This document shows positions 46,037 through 58,689 of a stretch of 64,000 nt of DNA, one piece after another (the first letter of the stretch is position 1; every line of letters begins with the position of its first letter). Position numbers and translations under genes: made by a program. The stretch is taken from contig NC_135358.1 in assembly GCF_051622035.1 (NCBI RefSeq), positions 22,448,501 to 22,512,500 of the forward strand. Direction: 5' to 3'. This stretch comes from Arctopsyche grandis (Eukaryota > Arthropoda > Insecta > Trichoptera > Hydropsychidae). Below the pieces are notes generated by a model that did not search any database, was not told where the DNA came from, and saw nothing but the letters and a program-made list of their open reading frames with translations.

Positions 46037-49000
46037 GCTCGTATATGATACATATATTTGTGAAAAAAGAATCTCAACCACCACCACAACCATATTAAAA
46101 TCGAGTATAGTCCAACTTCTATAAAATAAATAAAAACATTCACGTGATTCATTCGTAAATATTTAAGACTGAAATTTCAGCTAATTGGTCAACGAACTGT
46201 TTTGTGTATACGTTTTATTATAGTGATAATAGATAAACAAGCGCGGCATTATAACGTTGTATGAATGAAACCAATTTGGAATTTGATATGCCACGTTTGA
46301 GCGGTACTTTATTTTTTTTTATTCCATTGAATATCCTCACTACTGTTCAGACTACAAGGTAGCCAAGAAAAGTCCTAAACAAAGGAAAACACAATTGGAA
46401 AGGACACAAATGCGCATTTCCATTTTTGCGACATTGTAAATATATGTATATTAATAAAAATGATTATTGTAACATCCAAAGTGCACAATGAAAAAAAAGG
46501 GTTAGTTTTCTAAGAGGGCAAATGATTGATTGCTTTAATCGCATGCAACACGATGTGCAACCGATCAGCAAACAATTTCTGCAATTCAAACAAAGAAAAT
46601 TTAAAAATTTAGACATTCCGGTAATTGACGCCCCCCCCCCCTCTTAATGTCGAGGGATTGCTTTCATGGAGTCGATACATTTTAAAAAGCTAAAATAATT
46701 TACTTACTAAAAATTAAACAAAGAAAATATTATTGTGAATTTAAAAAAAAATCTATTAGTAAAACTAAAAGTTCATATTATTTATATATTTAACAATTCA
46801 TAATTTTTTTAGAAATTTGAGGTACATATGCACATAAAAAATTATAACAAAGGAAATAAAAAAGTAATAACTACATATCTGGAATACAAAATAACCGAGT
46901 TCTGTTATTTGAATGAACGAAGGCAATTACAGAAAATGACTCCAAATTGTTATGAATTCAACACGAATATATTTATAGGTATGTATGTATGTATATAAGC
47001 ACATCAATACAGTATTGTCATATCTGCGGTTGGCATACACAGAATTACATTCATGTATCATACATATTATACATACATATATAACATGGTCAACCTTTAT
47101 TAATTTAGATCCATTGGTTTGTATCCGATATTGAATTCGTACGGTCTTTGTAAAATAATCATTTGATTTGAATTTTTAAATTATTTAGCATTCTACGGTA
47201 TCAAACTAAAATTTTTATAATCCCTGGCAAAATCGTTTATACTCACGAATCGACAACATTACATACATATTTAGTAAAAGTGAATATTTTTTATTTATTG
47301 ATTTATACATACATATGTATGTATATATGTATTATATATACATACGTAAGTGGTATATTCAATGTTGTACATACATATGTATCTTTCTCGGGTAATTACC
47401 AAATATATGAAAATATATTGATTATTTAGAGATTACGAAAAGCTGAGAAATTTGAAACCGTGTTTATCAAAAACAAAAATATAATATTATTTAGTTAATC
47501 CATTTCTTTGTTTTTTTCCATGGGAGAATTTAATACACACAAAATTACCAGGGAAAATTTCGCAATTTTCCCGACCTCGCATTTCTATTTATTCTTCGCA
47601 TATTCACTATAAAATTAAGTATTTTTAAAATATAAAATAAATTATTTGATCGCTGTGACTATGACTCATTTGTGTATATGTGTATGAATGTATTATTAGA
47701 AAATATTGATGTGTCAGTAATTTGGGAAATCCTGCCAGCTCACATTTTACACCGAAAAATACATATTTATGAAATTCTAGTACATATAATGCAACGTTAC
47801 TTTCTATCTATTACAAAATATAGAAAAAAGTTTAAAATATTAAGAAATTCGTTCAAATAATTATACATATGTGCATAGCTATTTTATAATACATTGCAAG
47901 GCCATACTGATGAAAAATGTATTAAATTTGGCTAGCAAAATGTATCAACGAAAATTAATGTTTCCAAAGCAATGCCAACTTATTACAAGTCAAATATTGC
48001 ACCGTCCTAGAAAATTCACATTCTGAAAACGTAATCAGAAATCAGAATAATGAAAATTTTGCTTTAAATATATCCACAGATATATGTAATGTAAAATATA
48101 TATACTTTCCATGCACCCATTAGTACCTACATACACATGTACATAAATATTCAACACTCAATGTCATACAGTAGTAGACAAACACAAACGAGATATACCT
48201 AGATATGTACATTTAGAGAAGAGATAATATTCAAACAAAGGATTGTATGAAAGAGGAATCGATTTGCAACATTAAAATAGTAATACATGTGTACATGCAT
48301 GAGCAAATGTTAAATATAATATTTATCATATAATATGAAGTACAAGGGCAGGAGAAGAATAATCGCGATGTACATATAAACATGTTATATTAGTACTTTG
48401 AATGATTTTATAAATTTAATATACGTATGTATATTTTTCAGTCAGAAAAAATTATCAACCGAATAAAACAAAAAATAATTGCGTGTGTGTACATACATAT
48501 ATGTAGATTCATATAAGTATTAAATTCAATATCGATTTGAAAATGTTTTAGAATGGAATTTTTTTTTCACAATTTTTCAAGCCAAAATGTATGTAATTTT
48601 TTTATGCATTTATTGACAAGTTTCAATGTTTGCCGAACGTAGTTTAGAGTATGTATATGAAAGTAAAATAAGGCTCGTTTGTTGCTTTCAACACAAAAAT
48701 AAACAATCACTAACTTTTAAATATATTACCAAGATTAAATAAATAAAATGTCAATAAAATTTCCAATTAGAATTTTTCTTCGCGCCTAAAGGGGTTTGAC
48801 CGTTGTGGGTTAAATTATTTAATAAAAGTAAATTTGTAAGATGCATACATACAATGTATGCATATTCATATTATAAGCGAGTATCAAAGTGAAGAAATCA
48901 ATGTTATTTTTGAACGTTTCACACTTTATAATTGTATACGTCACGCGTCTATTTTCACGTTTTCTGAAAAATTTCCCTACGCCAATGAAAATTCCAATAA

Positions 49001-49100
49001 GAATTTTCAACACCACCAGAAAATTTTCAACCATTTACGTCATTTCGACTATCAAAAAGAGCATACATATAAGAGTGGACTTCAATAATTGTGAAAAAAC
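46037..49100. other. AT-rich intergenic region
   Basis: About 3 kb without a recognisable gene. A C-run (46629-46641) and ACAT-type microsatellites (46978-47000, 47300-47345) are the only notable features. Frames of 62-76 codons show no domain. Confidence 0.5.
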
Positions 49101-49830
49101 CATCACCGTCTAAAAGAGAGATTCGACGCGTCGATGGTCAATAGTCGCGGTGTTTGGTGCAACTCATAGCAATGCACAAAACAATAATAAAAATAAAAAT
49201 AAATGAAAAACAAATGAATGACATTTTGAAATCGAGGTGGGGGTGTGCGGGGCGAGTAGGGTGGGGTGGGGTGGGGTGGGGTATGTGGCCGCCGCCCCAA
49301 AACACAACAAAGGGTTCGCCATGGCGGCCGATCAGCTGTTCTCCAGCGCATCGACGCATCAACGCATCGCACCGACCGCAAGCGCGACATTCTGTATAGT
49401 GAATATGTGTACACCTGCGTCTTCGTCTACGTATGCGATTACGACGAGGACGAGCACGAGCACGAGCACGAGCACGAGCCTGGGGAGTGACGGGGCGGGG
49501 GAGGAGGCGGGGTGAGGGCGAAGGGTGCGGTCAGCCGGTCGGTCGGTGTGATTATGATTGTGTCAATATTGTTTGTTTACCTCGAACTTGTTCCTGTTGG
49601 CGGCCGACATGTCGAAGCGAGTTCGAGTGCGGGGGGGTGTGCGGGTGCGGGTGCGGATGCGGCTGGGGTGGGGTGGGGGCGCGGAGGGAGGGGAGACTCG
49701 GGTTGCGGGCAGGGTGGTGAGTGGAGGGCAGAGCGCGAGGCGAGACGAGGAGCAGCTCGCGCCGCAGCCGCCACTACACAACTGACACTGCGATGCCAAG
49801 TGCCACTACACTACAGCTTGCACACACACT
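49101..49830. promoter_or_regulatory. CpG island with G-quadruplex-like tracts
   Basis: The strongest GC-rich block of the window. It has five GGGGT-type repeats at 49258-49281, a (GAGCAC)n run at 49448-49478 and a near (GGGTGC)n run at 49630-49665. Plus-strand donor-like GGTG|GTGAGTGG lies at 49717/49718. Nine overlapping frames of 65-152 codons cross it in both directions, none with a domain. The ATG at 49320 has a good context (GCCATGG) but encodes only a low-complexity frame. Likely a promoter with an untranslated exon; the gene it serves was not identified. Confidence 0.45.
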
Positions 49831-49984
49831 CGCTCCCGCACAAAATATGCCCATTCGAAAGCACTACGTCACCGAATTTACTGTTACGGCCAACTCTCTT
49901 GTGCTTTCAGACTTCGCCTCTTTGGCGCCGTCAACACCAACAATATTTTCCATATCCATTTCCCATATAGCAACCTGTGGTTGC

Positions 49985-50225
49985 TATTTGAGGAACTGGA
50001 TACGGAATATATTGTTGGTGTCGATGGCCCCTTTTTCTCATTCTCAAATTCAATCAAATGCGGTCTCCGTCACGGGCCCGAATGTGAAACGCCCGAAAAC
50101 GCAAATATCTAACGCAATAATCTGGAGGAACTGGATACGGAATATATTGTTGGTGTCGACGGCCCCTTTTTCTCATTCTCAAATTCAATCAAATGTAAAA
50201 AACTTTCAAACACGGAAACGTTAAA
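49985..50225 (+). repeat. Direct repeat pair of about 72 bp, 136 bp apart
   Basis: The word beginning GGAACTGGATACGGAATATA and running to 'CAAATTCAATCAAATG' occurs at about 49992-50060 and about 50128-50196 with one clear substitution. Between them, 50061-50110 resembles the end of the foldback at 58690 ('CGGTCTCCGTCACGGGCC'). Confidence 0.75.
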
Positions 50226-50495
50226 CTCACTCGTCATGCTAAAATAGCCAGAAATCAGGGCACCCTCTTTGTTTTTTCAAAAATATTTTGTATCCTCGAC
50301 GGTACTTTTCTCACTGCTGAAATACCTACCATAGCAATATATATTTATTTTCCATCGATTACCGTCGACGTAATATTTAATTCAAATGTCCATCAACTAT
50401 CGTATGGTGGACAACTAAGGCCCTTCCACGAAATGTATTTTTTTATTTTCATCATTCCACCCCTTCCCTCCCCCTGAATCCTATATGAATCTTAT

Positions 50496-50685
50496 GGTAA
50501 ACGGATTATTTCGCACGGTAAACGGATTATTCTCCAAATCTCGTGATCTCGAAATGGATTAATTCGCAAGGTAAACGGATTATTCTGCGAATCTCGAAAT
50601 CTCGGCTTTTTGGGTGCCAGATGTTCTGTGAGCGAGATTTTAGTGAATTGCGCCAGATCGTTTTTTGCGGAATAATCACCGAACC
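50496..50685. mobile_element. Foldback MITE, GGT...ACC family, with repeated left end
   Basis: The left-end word GGTAAACGGATTATT occurs three times (50496, 50517, 50571). The right side has 'GTGCCAGATGTTCTGTGAGC' and ends 'GCGGAATAATCACCGAACC'. Confidence 0.7.
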
Positions 50686-51170
50686 ATTTTGCGATCGCGC
50701 ACATTATTAAATTATTAAAATTTATCAGTTTTCATCTGATTTAATTATGAAAACGTTTCCACACAAAACTGGTATACTCCCTACTCCGCTGCATTTGTTA
50801 TAATAATTCATTCTGTGATTATTGATTACATAAAACTCTTGTCACGATGTTTAAAAATGTACATATGTACAGCCTTGGCCATAAGTCTGAAGCAACTCCG
50901 AAAATCTCTCATAATTTTTAAATAAAAGGGATTTGAGATAAAACAAGGATTGGGATTAATTAGAAGTATATTAAATCAATCATGTTTAATATTTTTAGGT
51001 TCTCTTTTGACTCACTACAAGGCATACTATTAGCAAATATGGCATGGAAAGTCATCCTGTTGGAATTTTATTGTAGAGGGACACTTAATAAATATTTTAT
51101 TGAAAGAATCCTGAAGCTCGCTCGCCAACATGGTTGTAGGTATCCCTGTTCATTATCCTTCCCTCACAAA

Positions 51171-51362
51171 CGGTAATTCGATTATTAGTCACATTGCGGT
51201 GGTCACAAAGACAATTTTTGCTATGAGAACCGCGAATGTGGAATATTTAGCACTCGAGTTTTCGTTAGTATGATCGTTATCGTTAGTATGATGGACTTTT
51301 AGGCTGCCAGATGTTCCGTTATAGAGATTTTAGTGACTTTTGTGAAGAATGATCACCGAACC
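51171..51362. mobile_element. Foldback MITE, GGT...ACC family, with 9-bp target duplication
   Basis: It starts GGTAATTCGATTATTAGTCA (51172) and ends AATGATCACCGAACC. The nonamer CTCACAAAC flanks it on both sides. The internal 'GTTAGTATGATCGTTATC' is a small local duplication. Confidence 0.85.
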
Positions 51363-51744
51363 CTCACAAACAGGCTTCTAACCCCTTCTGCCGCCGTACA
51401 TCCTTATATCAACACACTTCCATGTTTGATGGTAGGAATCAGAGAAATTTAACAACATTTCTCTGGTAGGAACCACACAATCGAATACAAGAGCATTTTG
51501 ACAGAGTACTTCATATACAATATAAAATATTTAATGATATTCAAATAAGTTACATACATATATATCTTAAAATATTTTATTGAAATAACAATAATATAAA
51601 AATATTAATTTAAAATTCATCAAAAATAAATATAAAAGTAAGTACTCTACATACATACATTGTCATGTTCGGTATTGAATAAAAAGGAATAAGTTAATAA
51701 ACTTTATAAAGATATAAATATTAAATATTAAATTTATTTTTATT

Positions 51745-54590
51745 TTATTTTACGCAATGAATATTTTCCGATTTTTTTTCAAATTTTCGATCAAACATTT
51801 CAGTCGGTTGAATCACACTAGCACCTAAAAACGAATTTAGTGGCTGATTTATATTTGTAATAATTAATAAAACACATACATACAAATAATTAATGAATGA
51901 ATGACAAAATACTAACTGTTTTGTGCAGGTACACTTATAGTGCAATTGTTGTGCAATGCTAAAATGTTTTGAAGTCTTTTCACTTCATGCAAAGCTTGCG
52001 AGAGTTTTTCTAATAAATTTTTATTTTGAATCTCCAAGACTTCATTTCTTTGTAAGGCAACCTTGTGCAATTGTTTTTGTCTGTTTCTACAAAAGTTTGT
52101 CTAATTAATATTACATAAAAAAAATATTACTGGGATTACAAATAAATAAAAAAATTAGGATACCTGTATCTGTTTACTGCAGCTCGATTTCTCCATTGAA
52201 TACAGTCTTTTTTTAGTTGATCAGTTTTATTCGGATCTGTTTTAGATGAATCGTTGACTTTTGCGTTATTGAATTCTGTTTTTGAAAAATCAGGATCCAA
52301 ACGTTTAGTGGGTTTGTTTGTATTATTTGTTTTTTGTATGACACAAGAATTTTTTGATCGTTTATTGATTACACTGCTACTACTGGGAGAGCTTTCCAAT
52401 GAACTATTTTTGTTTAATATATCTTGCGCTTGTTGCAATACATTACTAATTGGTACTACCTGTATGGAATTTGTCATTATATGAGGGCTAGATAGCTTGT
52501 TTGTGATGAACGTCTGTGGCAAAATCAAACATTCCTTTAGGCAGTTCTCTGAAGTAATCGGTTTGATAGGTAGTTTTGGATTAGCATGACTCTGTGTAAA
52601 TCTCTTCGTATTACTTGGAAGCGGATCTAATTTTCGTTTGAAGGAAGCAGATTCATTATTGACATTAATACTATCATTTTGCAGTAATGTTAAACTATTT
52701 GGAAGGACTTTTGTTGTATTATTATTATTTTTTTGTTCATCAGAATCGTCATCTCTAAAAACTTCCTTCAAGTATACTTTTTTACCGTCAGGCCATTTTA
52801 ACAAAAGTTCATACCCATCATTTTGATTTTCATCAATTGTATCAGTTTTAAACGAATCTTTTTGAGATATCACAGTTTTACGATGAATTTCCTTCATATT
52901 ACTTGCATTGTGGATTGGAGAATTTGAAATGGTCATGTTGTCTAAAATATTGGTTTCAGAAATCAATAATTTGTTTTGAATATACGCATTATTAGTGCTG
53001 GAATTTGACAATATTTTTTTTTCTTTACCAGCATAGGCTATATTAGAATTCAACATATTTGACGAAATATTAGAATTTGAACTTTCAATGAATGAACATT
53101 GTGATTCTAAAATATTAATTTGCGCACTACAATTAGATTTTGCAGAAGGGTCATTACTCATTTCATTGATATTTGGCATATCTTCGATTGATATATTATT
53201 CAAATCTACTGTTCTCTTATTAGCGTCATTAGTAAACCTAACAAGTTCCATTTCAATTGATTTTTGACTCATACATTTTAAAATCTTGCCCTTTATTGAA
53301 TTCCTCAAATTATTTTTAACATCAATATCGGGTACCGTCAATAGAGATGTATCTTTTGATTGATTTTGAGGTTTTTCAGTGAATTCTGATTTACTCGACA
53401 TTCCGTCAATAGTTTGTCTACTATTTATCACAGTGCCATGTCTAGAAGAGTCAGAAATTGATATGACAGGTAATCGAATATCTCTTAAATTATTACGTTG
53501 AATTATTCTTCTGCTCTTTAAACCTTCTTGTGAGGGATTTTCTTGACGATTGTTTTCTTTGATTGTTATTGTTGGAATATCACCATCCCCAAGATCTACC
53601 GAGTTCTGTCGCATAAGTTTCAACCTTGATCTTGCAGGAATTTTCATGTTTTGAGTAATATTTTCCGCAATATTCATGCAATTCTTTTCATTAATATCAT
53701 TACGTTCATTGTTTTGTATCGTTAAGGATGATAGATTGTCTTCGGTGTTTGATTTCATACATTTATTTATTGTTGAATGTTCAATATCATCATTTCCGAG
53801 TCTATTTTGAACCAAATCTCGTCTGTCTTCTGGTTTATTAAGAAATAAGTTTGTTGCTGAATCGTCAGGCATGTGTGGGAATATGTGAGGCGTGTGAAGA
53901 GTATCATCAGAAGCCATCGTCGTTGTTAAATGATTGTCATGATTGTCCAAGCCCAAGTGATGTATGGTGGATCTGTAACAATATACAAAAAAAAAATGAT
54001 CTATGTATTTGGATTATTAGTCAAATTACGATCGCCCAAAAGACAATTTTTTACATGAAAATCGCGAATATGGAATATTTGGCACTCGAGTTATCGTTAG
54101 TATGATGGACATTTCGGCTGCCAGATGTTCCGTTATAGAGATTGTAATGACTTTTGGGCGAGCGGTTTGCGACCAATAATCACCGAACCGTATTTTAATA
54201 CAATATATGCAAGTATTCTGTTAATATATATGTTAATACATACCGTGCTTCCATTTCTCGTTTGAAAGAATCATCAAAAATGTTGACATTCTGAAGATCT
54301 TGAAATAAACCCACTTCTTCACAATTTCTAATAAAACGGGTAGGCGTGGGGGTTTGATCAGCTGTTAAATAAATTTTTAAAGGAAATTTAATTCTATATA
54401 ATATTTAGCATGATAAATCGACGATTGATAGAAATAAATTGAATTAATTACCAACGAAGGCTCCTCCTTTATTACCAAGTTGCAAAACCAAATCATGTTT
54501 TTTGGAATGGACTGCCAGTCTATCTGCATTTGTAAACGACTCACCACATCCCAGTTCGCGACAAGAAAACGGTTTTTCAGGTTCGTCCAT
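51745..54590 (-). CDS. Atf-2: ATF-2-type bZIP transcription factor, five coding exons
   Basis: This is a stress-responsive activator of the ATF2/ATF7/CREB5 family. Coding exons in transcript order are 54452-54590, 54244-54361, 52164-53972, 51917-52086 and 51745-51824; phases match and the product is 771 residues. A C2H2 finger (residues 10-32, C-x4-C-x12-H-x3-H) opens the protein. The transactivation segment then carries DQTPTPTRFIRNCEEVGLF (residues 48-66), with the paired Thr-Pro sites phosphorylated by p38/JNK in known members. A 603-codon exon rich in Asn, Ser and Ile forms a long linker, much longer than in vertebrate ATF2. The basic region NRAAVNRYRNRQKQ (about 682-695) keeps the N-x7-R pattern and is split by an intron. 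The zipper follows with LHKVALQRNEVLEI ... LALHNNC. The start codon lies in an exon preceded by an acceptor at 54603. Odd points are the Asn in place of the usual Ser/Cys of the basic region and the very long linker. Confidence 0.93.
54011..54189. mobile_element. Foldback MITE, GGT...ACC family, in ATF-2 intron 2
   Basis: It starts GGATTATTAGTCAAATTACG and ends AATAATCACCGAACC. It makes up 179 of the 271 nt of the intron between coding exons 2 and 3 (53973-54243) without disturbing splice sites. Confidence 0.8.
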
Positions 54591-54805
54591 ATTATATTAG
54601 ATCTGAAAGTTAGAAAATTTCATTGTATTACATCAATGTTTAAATAAAATTTTAATATTCCGATCAATAATTTAAATGGGTACACGATTTAATATTCAAC
54701 ATTTTTACTTGTTACAAATTATTGGACTTTTCTAAAAATTATGAGCATAAATAAATGGTTTTACATTTTATTAGTACTAACGTAAGAATTTCCTCTAGTT
54801 TTTAC

Positions 54806-54900
54806 CTAAAACATGGCACTGACACTATCTGACATTCGCCGTCATTTATTAATGTTGCCATACCATTCATAGTGCTGCCACTACAAAAAAAAACAAATTC
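54806..54900 (-). promoter_or_regulatory. Atf-2: Probable 5'UTR exon of ATF-2
   Basis: On the minus strand a segment ends GCCATGTTTTAG|GTAAAAAC at 54806/54805, a good donor facing the acceptor CTTTCAG at 54603. The upstream limit is unknown. Confidence 0.45.
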
Positions 54901-57440
54901 ATTACTCACTAATTTATGTAATTTGTGTGATAATTGTTAGACATTTGGATTAAAATAAAATAATTAATTGACGATAAAGTCATCAGTTAATAGTGAACAA
55001 AAATAAAATTGAATGTTACAGTAATGACATAATGTCACACGGTACTTATTTTTACAAGCCTTTTATTAGCTTCGCTTGTAAGTTATTAACTTTCACGTAG
55101 CATGGCTGACGACTGTTTAATAGCATAATTTATAATAAATTTTATTAATTTATTGAGTTTTGTGTCATACATACATACATACATACATGAATTATTGAAA
55201 ATATTTATTAATTTATTAAATTTTAAACTAATAAACATTCAAAATTAAATTTGTATTTATTAAAATTACTAAAAAAAGATGAGTGATTAAAATAATTATA
55301 CAATCACAACTTTAAAAAATGTATTAATCTTATACATATATTTATTTATTTAATTTAATTTATTATTTTAAAATAATAATAACAACAATAAAATGACCAG
55401 TACGACCTGACAGGTTGCCCCAAAGCGTCACATCACATATAATAATAATAATAATCTAATATAAAACCGAAATAGCGTCTGTAATTCGTTTCTGATAGGC
55501 TGTCGTCAAAGTCGTTTCTGATTGGCTGGATTGGTTAAAGACATTTGTGATTGGTCGGTCGTTAAATAGTTAATTAATTAATTTGTCGATTCAAATAAAT
55601 TTAATAGAAAAACAAGAAACAAAAAACAATTGAAGATTTTTTTTCATGGTTTACATTTCATTTCCATTTATCACTAGTTTTATATAACAATTTTATTTTT
55701 TTATTTGTACACATGCATTTTTTTAATAAAAGGTGCTCGCTCTTGAGTTTTATCTAAAAAAAACATTTTTTTTTTGTTTTGTATTAATTTCAGATTATAA
55801 TTTGGAATAAATTTAATTATAATTTGTAATTACCTAGGTAAATAGTTATATGAATTATATTATCGATATCGATTTTTCATATTGGTCATTGGAAAATAAA
55901 CAAAATGGTATATAACGATATGAAAAGGTAAATTTTGCGATTTTCCCTCCAATTTTGTGTGTAAGCGTTTTGCGCACGCGTGAGACATTGCGCCAAACGT
56001 GTGTGAGCGAAACGGCACAACAACACCGGCTCATTTCGATATGAATTGAAGCGAGAAAGCAAATCTTTCGGCTCGAAGCGCGTGCTTGAGGGTGACGTAG
56101 CAACGGTTCGGAAAATTTCTCAAAGTTTTTCATTCCTTGTCCATTTTAAACATTTTTACTAACATTTTTTTCTATTATATATACCTCCCGAAATCGATTG
56201 CAAACATGTATGCATATATTTTATAATCCTTTTGTATCAAAGTTCATAGTTGAAATAAAATATTATATGTGAATAAAGCAAATAAAGTAAATAGAGAGTT
56301 TTCTTATCTTTTCTTATAATTTTTTTTATTTTAAGTTTTAGGAAATTTAATTTAAATCGTCAATCAAATTGTTAAGCTAATTCGTGATGAACTGTCAAGG
56401 ATGCGGAAAATTGTGTTTGGATATCAACGTATTTCATTATATTTGAAATTCAAGACTAATAACCTTACACGCGATTGCATTCTAAAGAAAGTGATTTATA
56501 TGTACATATGTATTGTTTTTTGATCAAATTTTTACGGATAGAAAATTTTGCATATGAAACAAAAGCCAACTAGAATCTAATAAGATTTTTTGAACGATAT
56601 TTATTCACTTTTTATCTATTAAATGGCGTTTTTTCATCCCTTGTTATTTAATAAATTTAAATTTAAGTTAATCATGTTATTTTTATTTCATGAAGATTTT
56701 TAATGTTTTGGAGGCAAACACGTTACATATGTACATATGTACATATATTTGTATATACATATATACGTTACATATGTACATATGACCGATACTTGTTATG
56801 TAGCTATTTTTTACTCCCCTTTTACCAAAGCGAATCGTGAGATACGTAGGCATATTACGTAATCGAGAGCAGAAACACTACATTTTTCAAAGCCCTTTAA
56901 AACTCTGATATATGTACAATCCTGGCTAAAACAAAATTATACAGACACAAGCTGAAGCCGGTTCAACTTTCAGATTTTCGAAAATCTGAAAGTTGAATAT
57001 ACATATGTTGACTAGTTCGATTACATGAAATATTATGAAATTATGTAGGTGAATTTCAAAATTTTAAGTTAATAAATTATAAAAATAAATAATTACAGTA
57101 TTATCAGTATTACTTTACATTTATTATTTATTATTTACATTTATTATTATCAGTATTACTCAACAGTATTAGCTTGTCAAATTCTAGTGGTATGTTTTTC
57201 GCGGTTTGCCCGATTCAACCGATTCGCGTTTGACCGAATCTTAGAATTTATAAATTCCTCGTCTGCTTGAAATTACATATATAGGTATAAAAAACATATG
57301 AACAAAAATGTTTAACACAGTAAAAATCTTATTTTACGACGTAAACATTATTGTGAGAATTAGTTTTCAAACATTTTTAAGGTGTGTTAATTTAAGCTTT
57401 AAAATCTATCAATGATCACAATATCTCTCGAATATCAAAG
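54901..57440. other. Intergenic region upstream of ATF-2
   Basis: Mostly AT-rich. A Helitron fragment lies at 55455-55625 and a CpG-containing patch at 55960-56110 ('GCGCACGCGTGAGACATTGC'). No gene was recognised; the minus frame 55855-56133 (92 codons) has no domain. Confidence 0.5.
55455..55625 (+). mobile_element. Helitron 5' fragment
   Basis: It starts TCTAATATAAAACCG, then repeats 'TCGTTTCTGATAGGCTGTCG' and 'TCGTTTCTGATTGGCTGGAT', and continues 'GATTCAAATAAATTTAATAG'. The 3' end is missing. Confidence 0.55.
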
Positions 57441-57590
57441 ATGATTATTCCGCAGAATATTATTCCGTGATTATTCCGCACAAAGCGATCTCACACACGT
57501 CACTAAAATCTCGATCACGGAACATCTGGCGCCCGGACTTCCTAGTATACATATATCTATGTAAAATAAAATAAAATAAATATACAAACT
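57440..57590. mobile_element. Half of a GGT...ACC foldback joined to a SINE tail
   Basis: 57462-57540 reads 'GTGATTATTCCGCACAAAGC', then 'ACTAAAATCTCGATCACGGA', one arm of the foldback family. It joins directly at 57541 to 'TATACATATATCTATGTAAA' plus an AAATAAAATAAAATAAA tail, the 3' end of the SINE family at 5685-6162. Confidence 0.6.
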
Positions 57591-58380
57591 TCTGAGGATC
57601 GATCAATCGAACGGAGTAGACCGTTTTTTTTCGATATTCTTATCCGGCTCTTTATTGTAAATGTTTTGTGCTTATTTTTACAATGTGTATATAAATGTAA
57701 ATTTATTTCGCTAATCGGTCAGACAATATTCATACATTCTTTCAATCGTTTTAAAACTATGCCATTTTGCGAGGTTTAGCCGCCAATAGAGATTTAAATT
57801 ACTTCCGTTCTTTCGATGGTAAAATATTTATATTATTTTTATTTACCAAATATTTTATACACCAATTTTATTTACCAAATACAATATTTTATTTAATAAA
57901 TAACATCAAATATTTTTTGTTTTTTCGGGAATATTTTCGAGTTTTGAGGTCGATTATTATTAGATTTGACTAATATATGCTAATTCACAGTCGCCTTTTT
58001 AAAGCCTGAAAATTTCATAAAGAGATGTCAAAACTAATTATGAATTATCTACCAAATTAAACAGTAATAAGTCGAGCATTGTTTATTATAAAATAGTAAA
58101 CATAAATCATTTAAATTTATTTTATTTCATTTTATTATACATCAATTAATCAAGTACACAATTGCTCCAAAGCGACGAGTGTGCTATACAGATAAAGAAC
58201 ATACATGAAAAATACATAAATAGAAAAAGAAAAAAAAAACAAAATATACATGACATAATAATTCTACAAGAAATAAAAGTATAACAGCCAAATAGGCAGT
58301 TAACAGTTAAAAATGTCAACTATTAACTGCTCTAGTTGGTCGCGACCCCCGTAACCCAGGAAGCGGTGCAGCAAATGAAG
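57591..58380. other. Non-coding stretch
   Basis: AT-rich, no gene recognised. Confidence 0.5.
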
Positions 58381-58535
58381 AGAGCAGTGCCGGTTTTAGG
58401 GGGGGGCTAGGTCGAGCGGCGCCTAAGGGCGCCAAATAAGTTAGAGCGCCGAACGATGCGCCAAAGGCGCTTTAAAATTTAAAATTAGAGCGCCAAAAGC
58501 CATTCAAAATTTTAGATTAGAGAGCCAAAGGCGAA
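58381..58535. mobile_element. Probable DNA-transposon end with GGCGCC repeats
   Basis: 'GCAGTGCCGGTTTTAGGGGG' is followed by repeated 'GGGCGCCAA', 'GAGCGCC' and 'AAGGCGC' words. This style of sequence is common at ends of DNA elements in many animals. The other end was not located. Confidence 0.4.
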
Positions 58536-58689
58536 AATTCTTTCTAAGGGTGTTGAGAGATATGACAAAAATGTCAATGGCACCATCCAAATACAAGATA
58601 AGATGCAAGTTTTTCCACTGGGGCGATAGTAGGAAATCTAAATTTTGCAGATATCGCTCCGTCCTAATGTCCATACATATGTACATACT

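Noticed and set aside
49103-50224. Frames of 65-167 codons in the second GC-rich block
   Set aside because: Overlap on both strands, low complexity and cross repeat DNA; no domain.
53851-54105. Plus-strand 84-codon frame
   Set aside because: Antisense to ATF-2 exon 3 and the intronic MITE.
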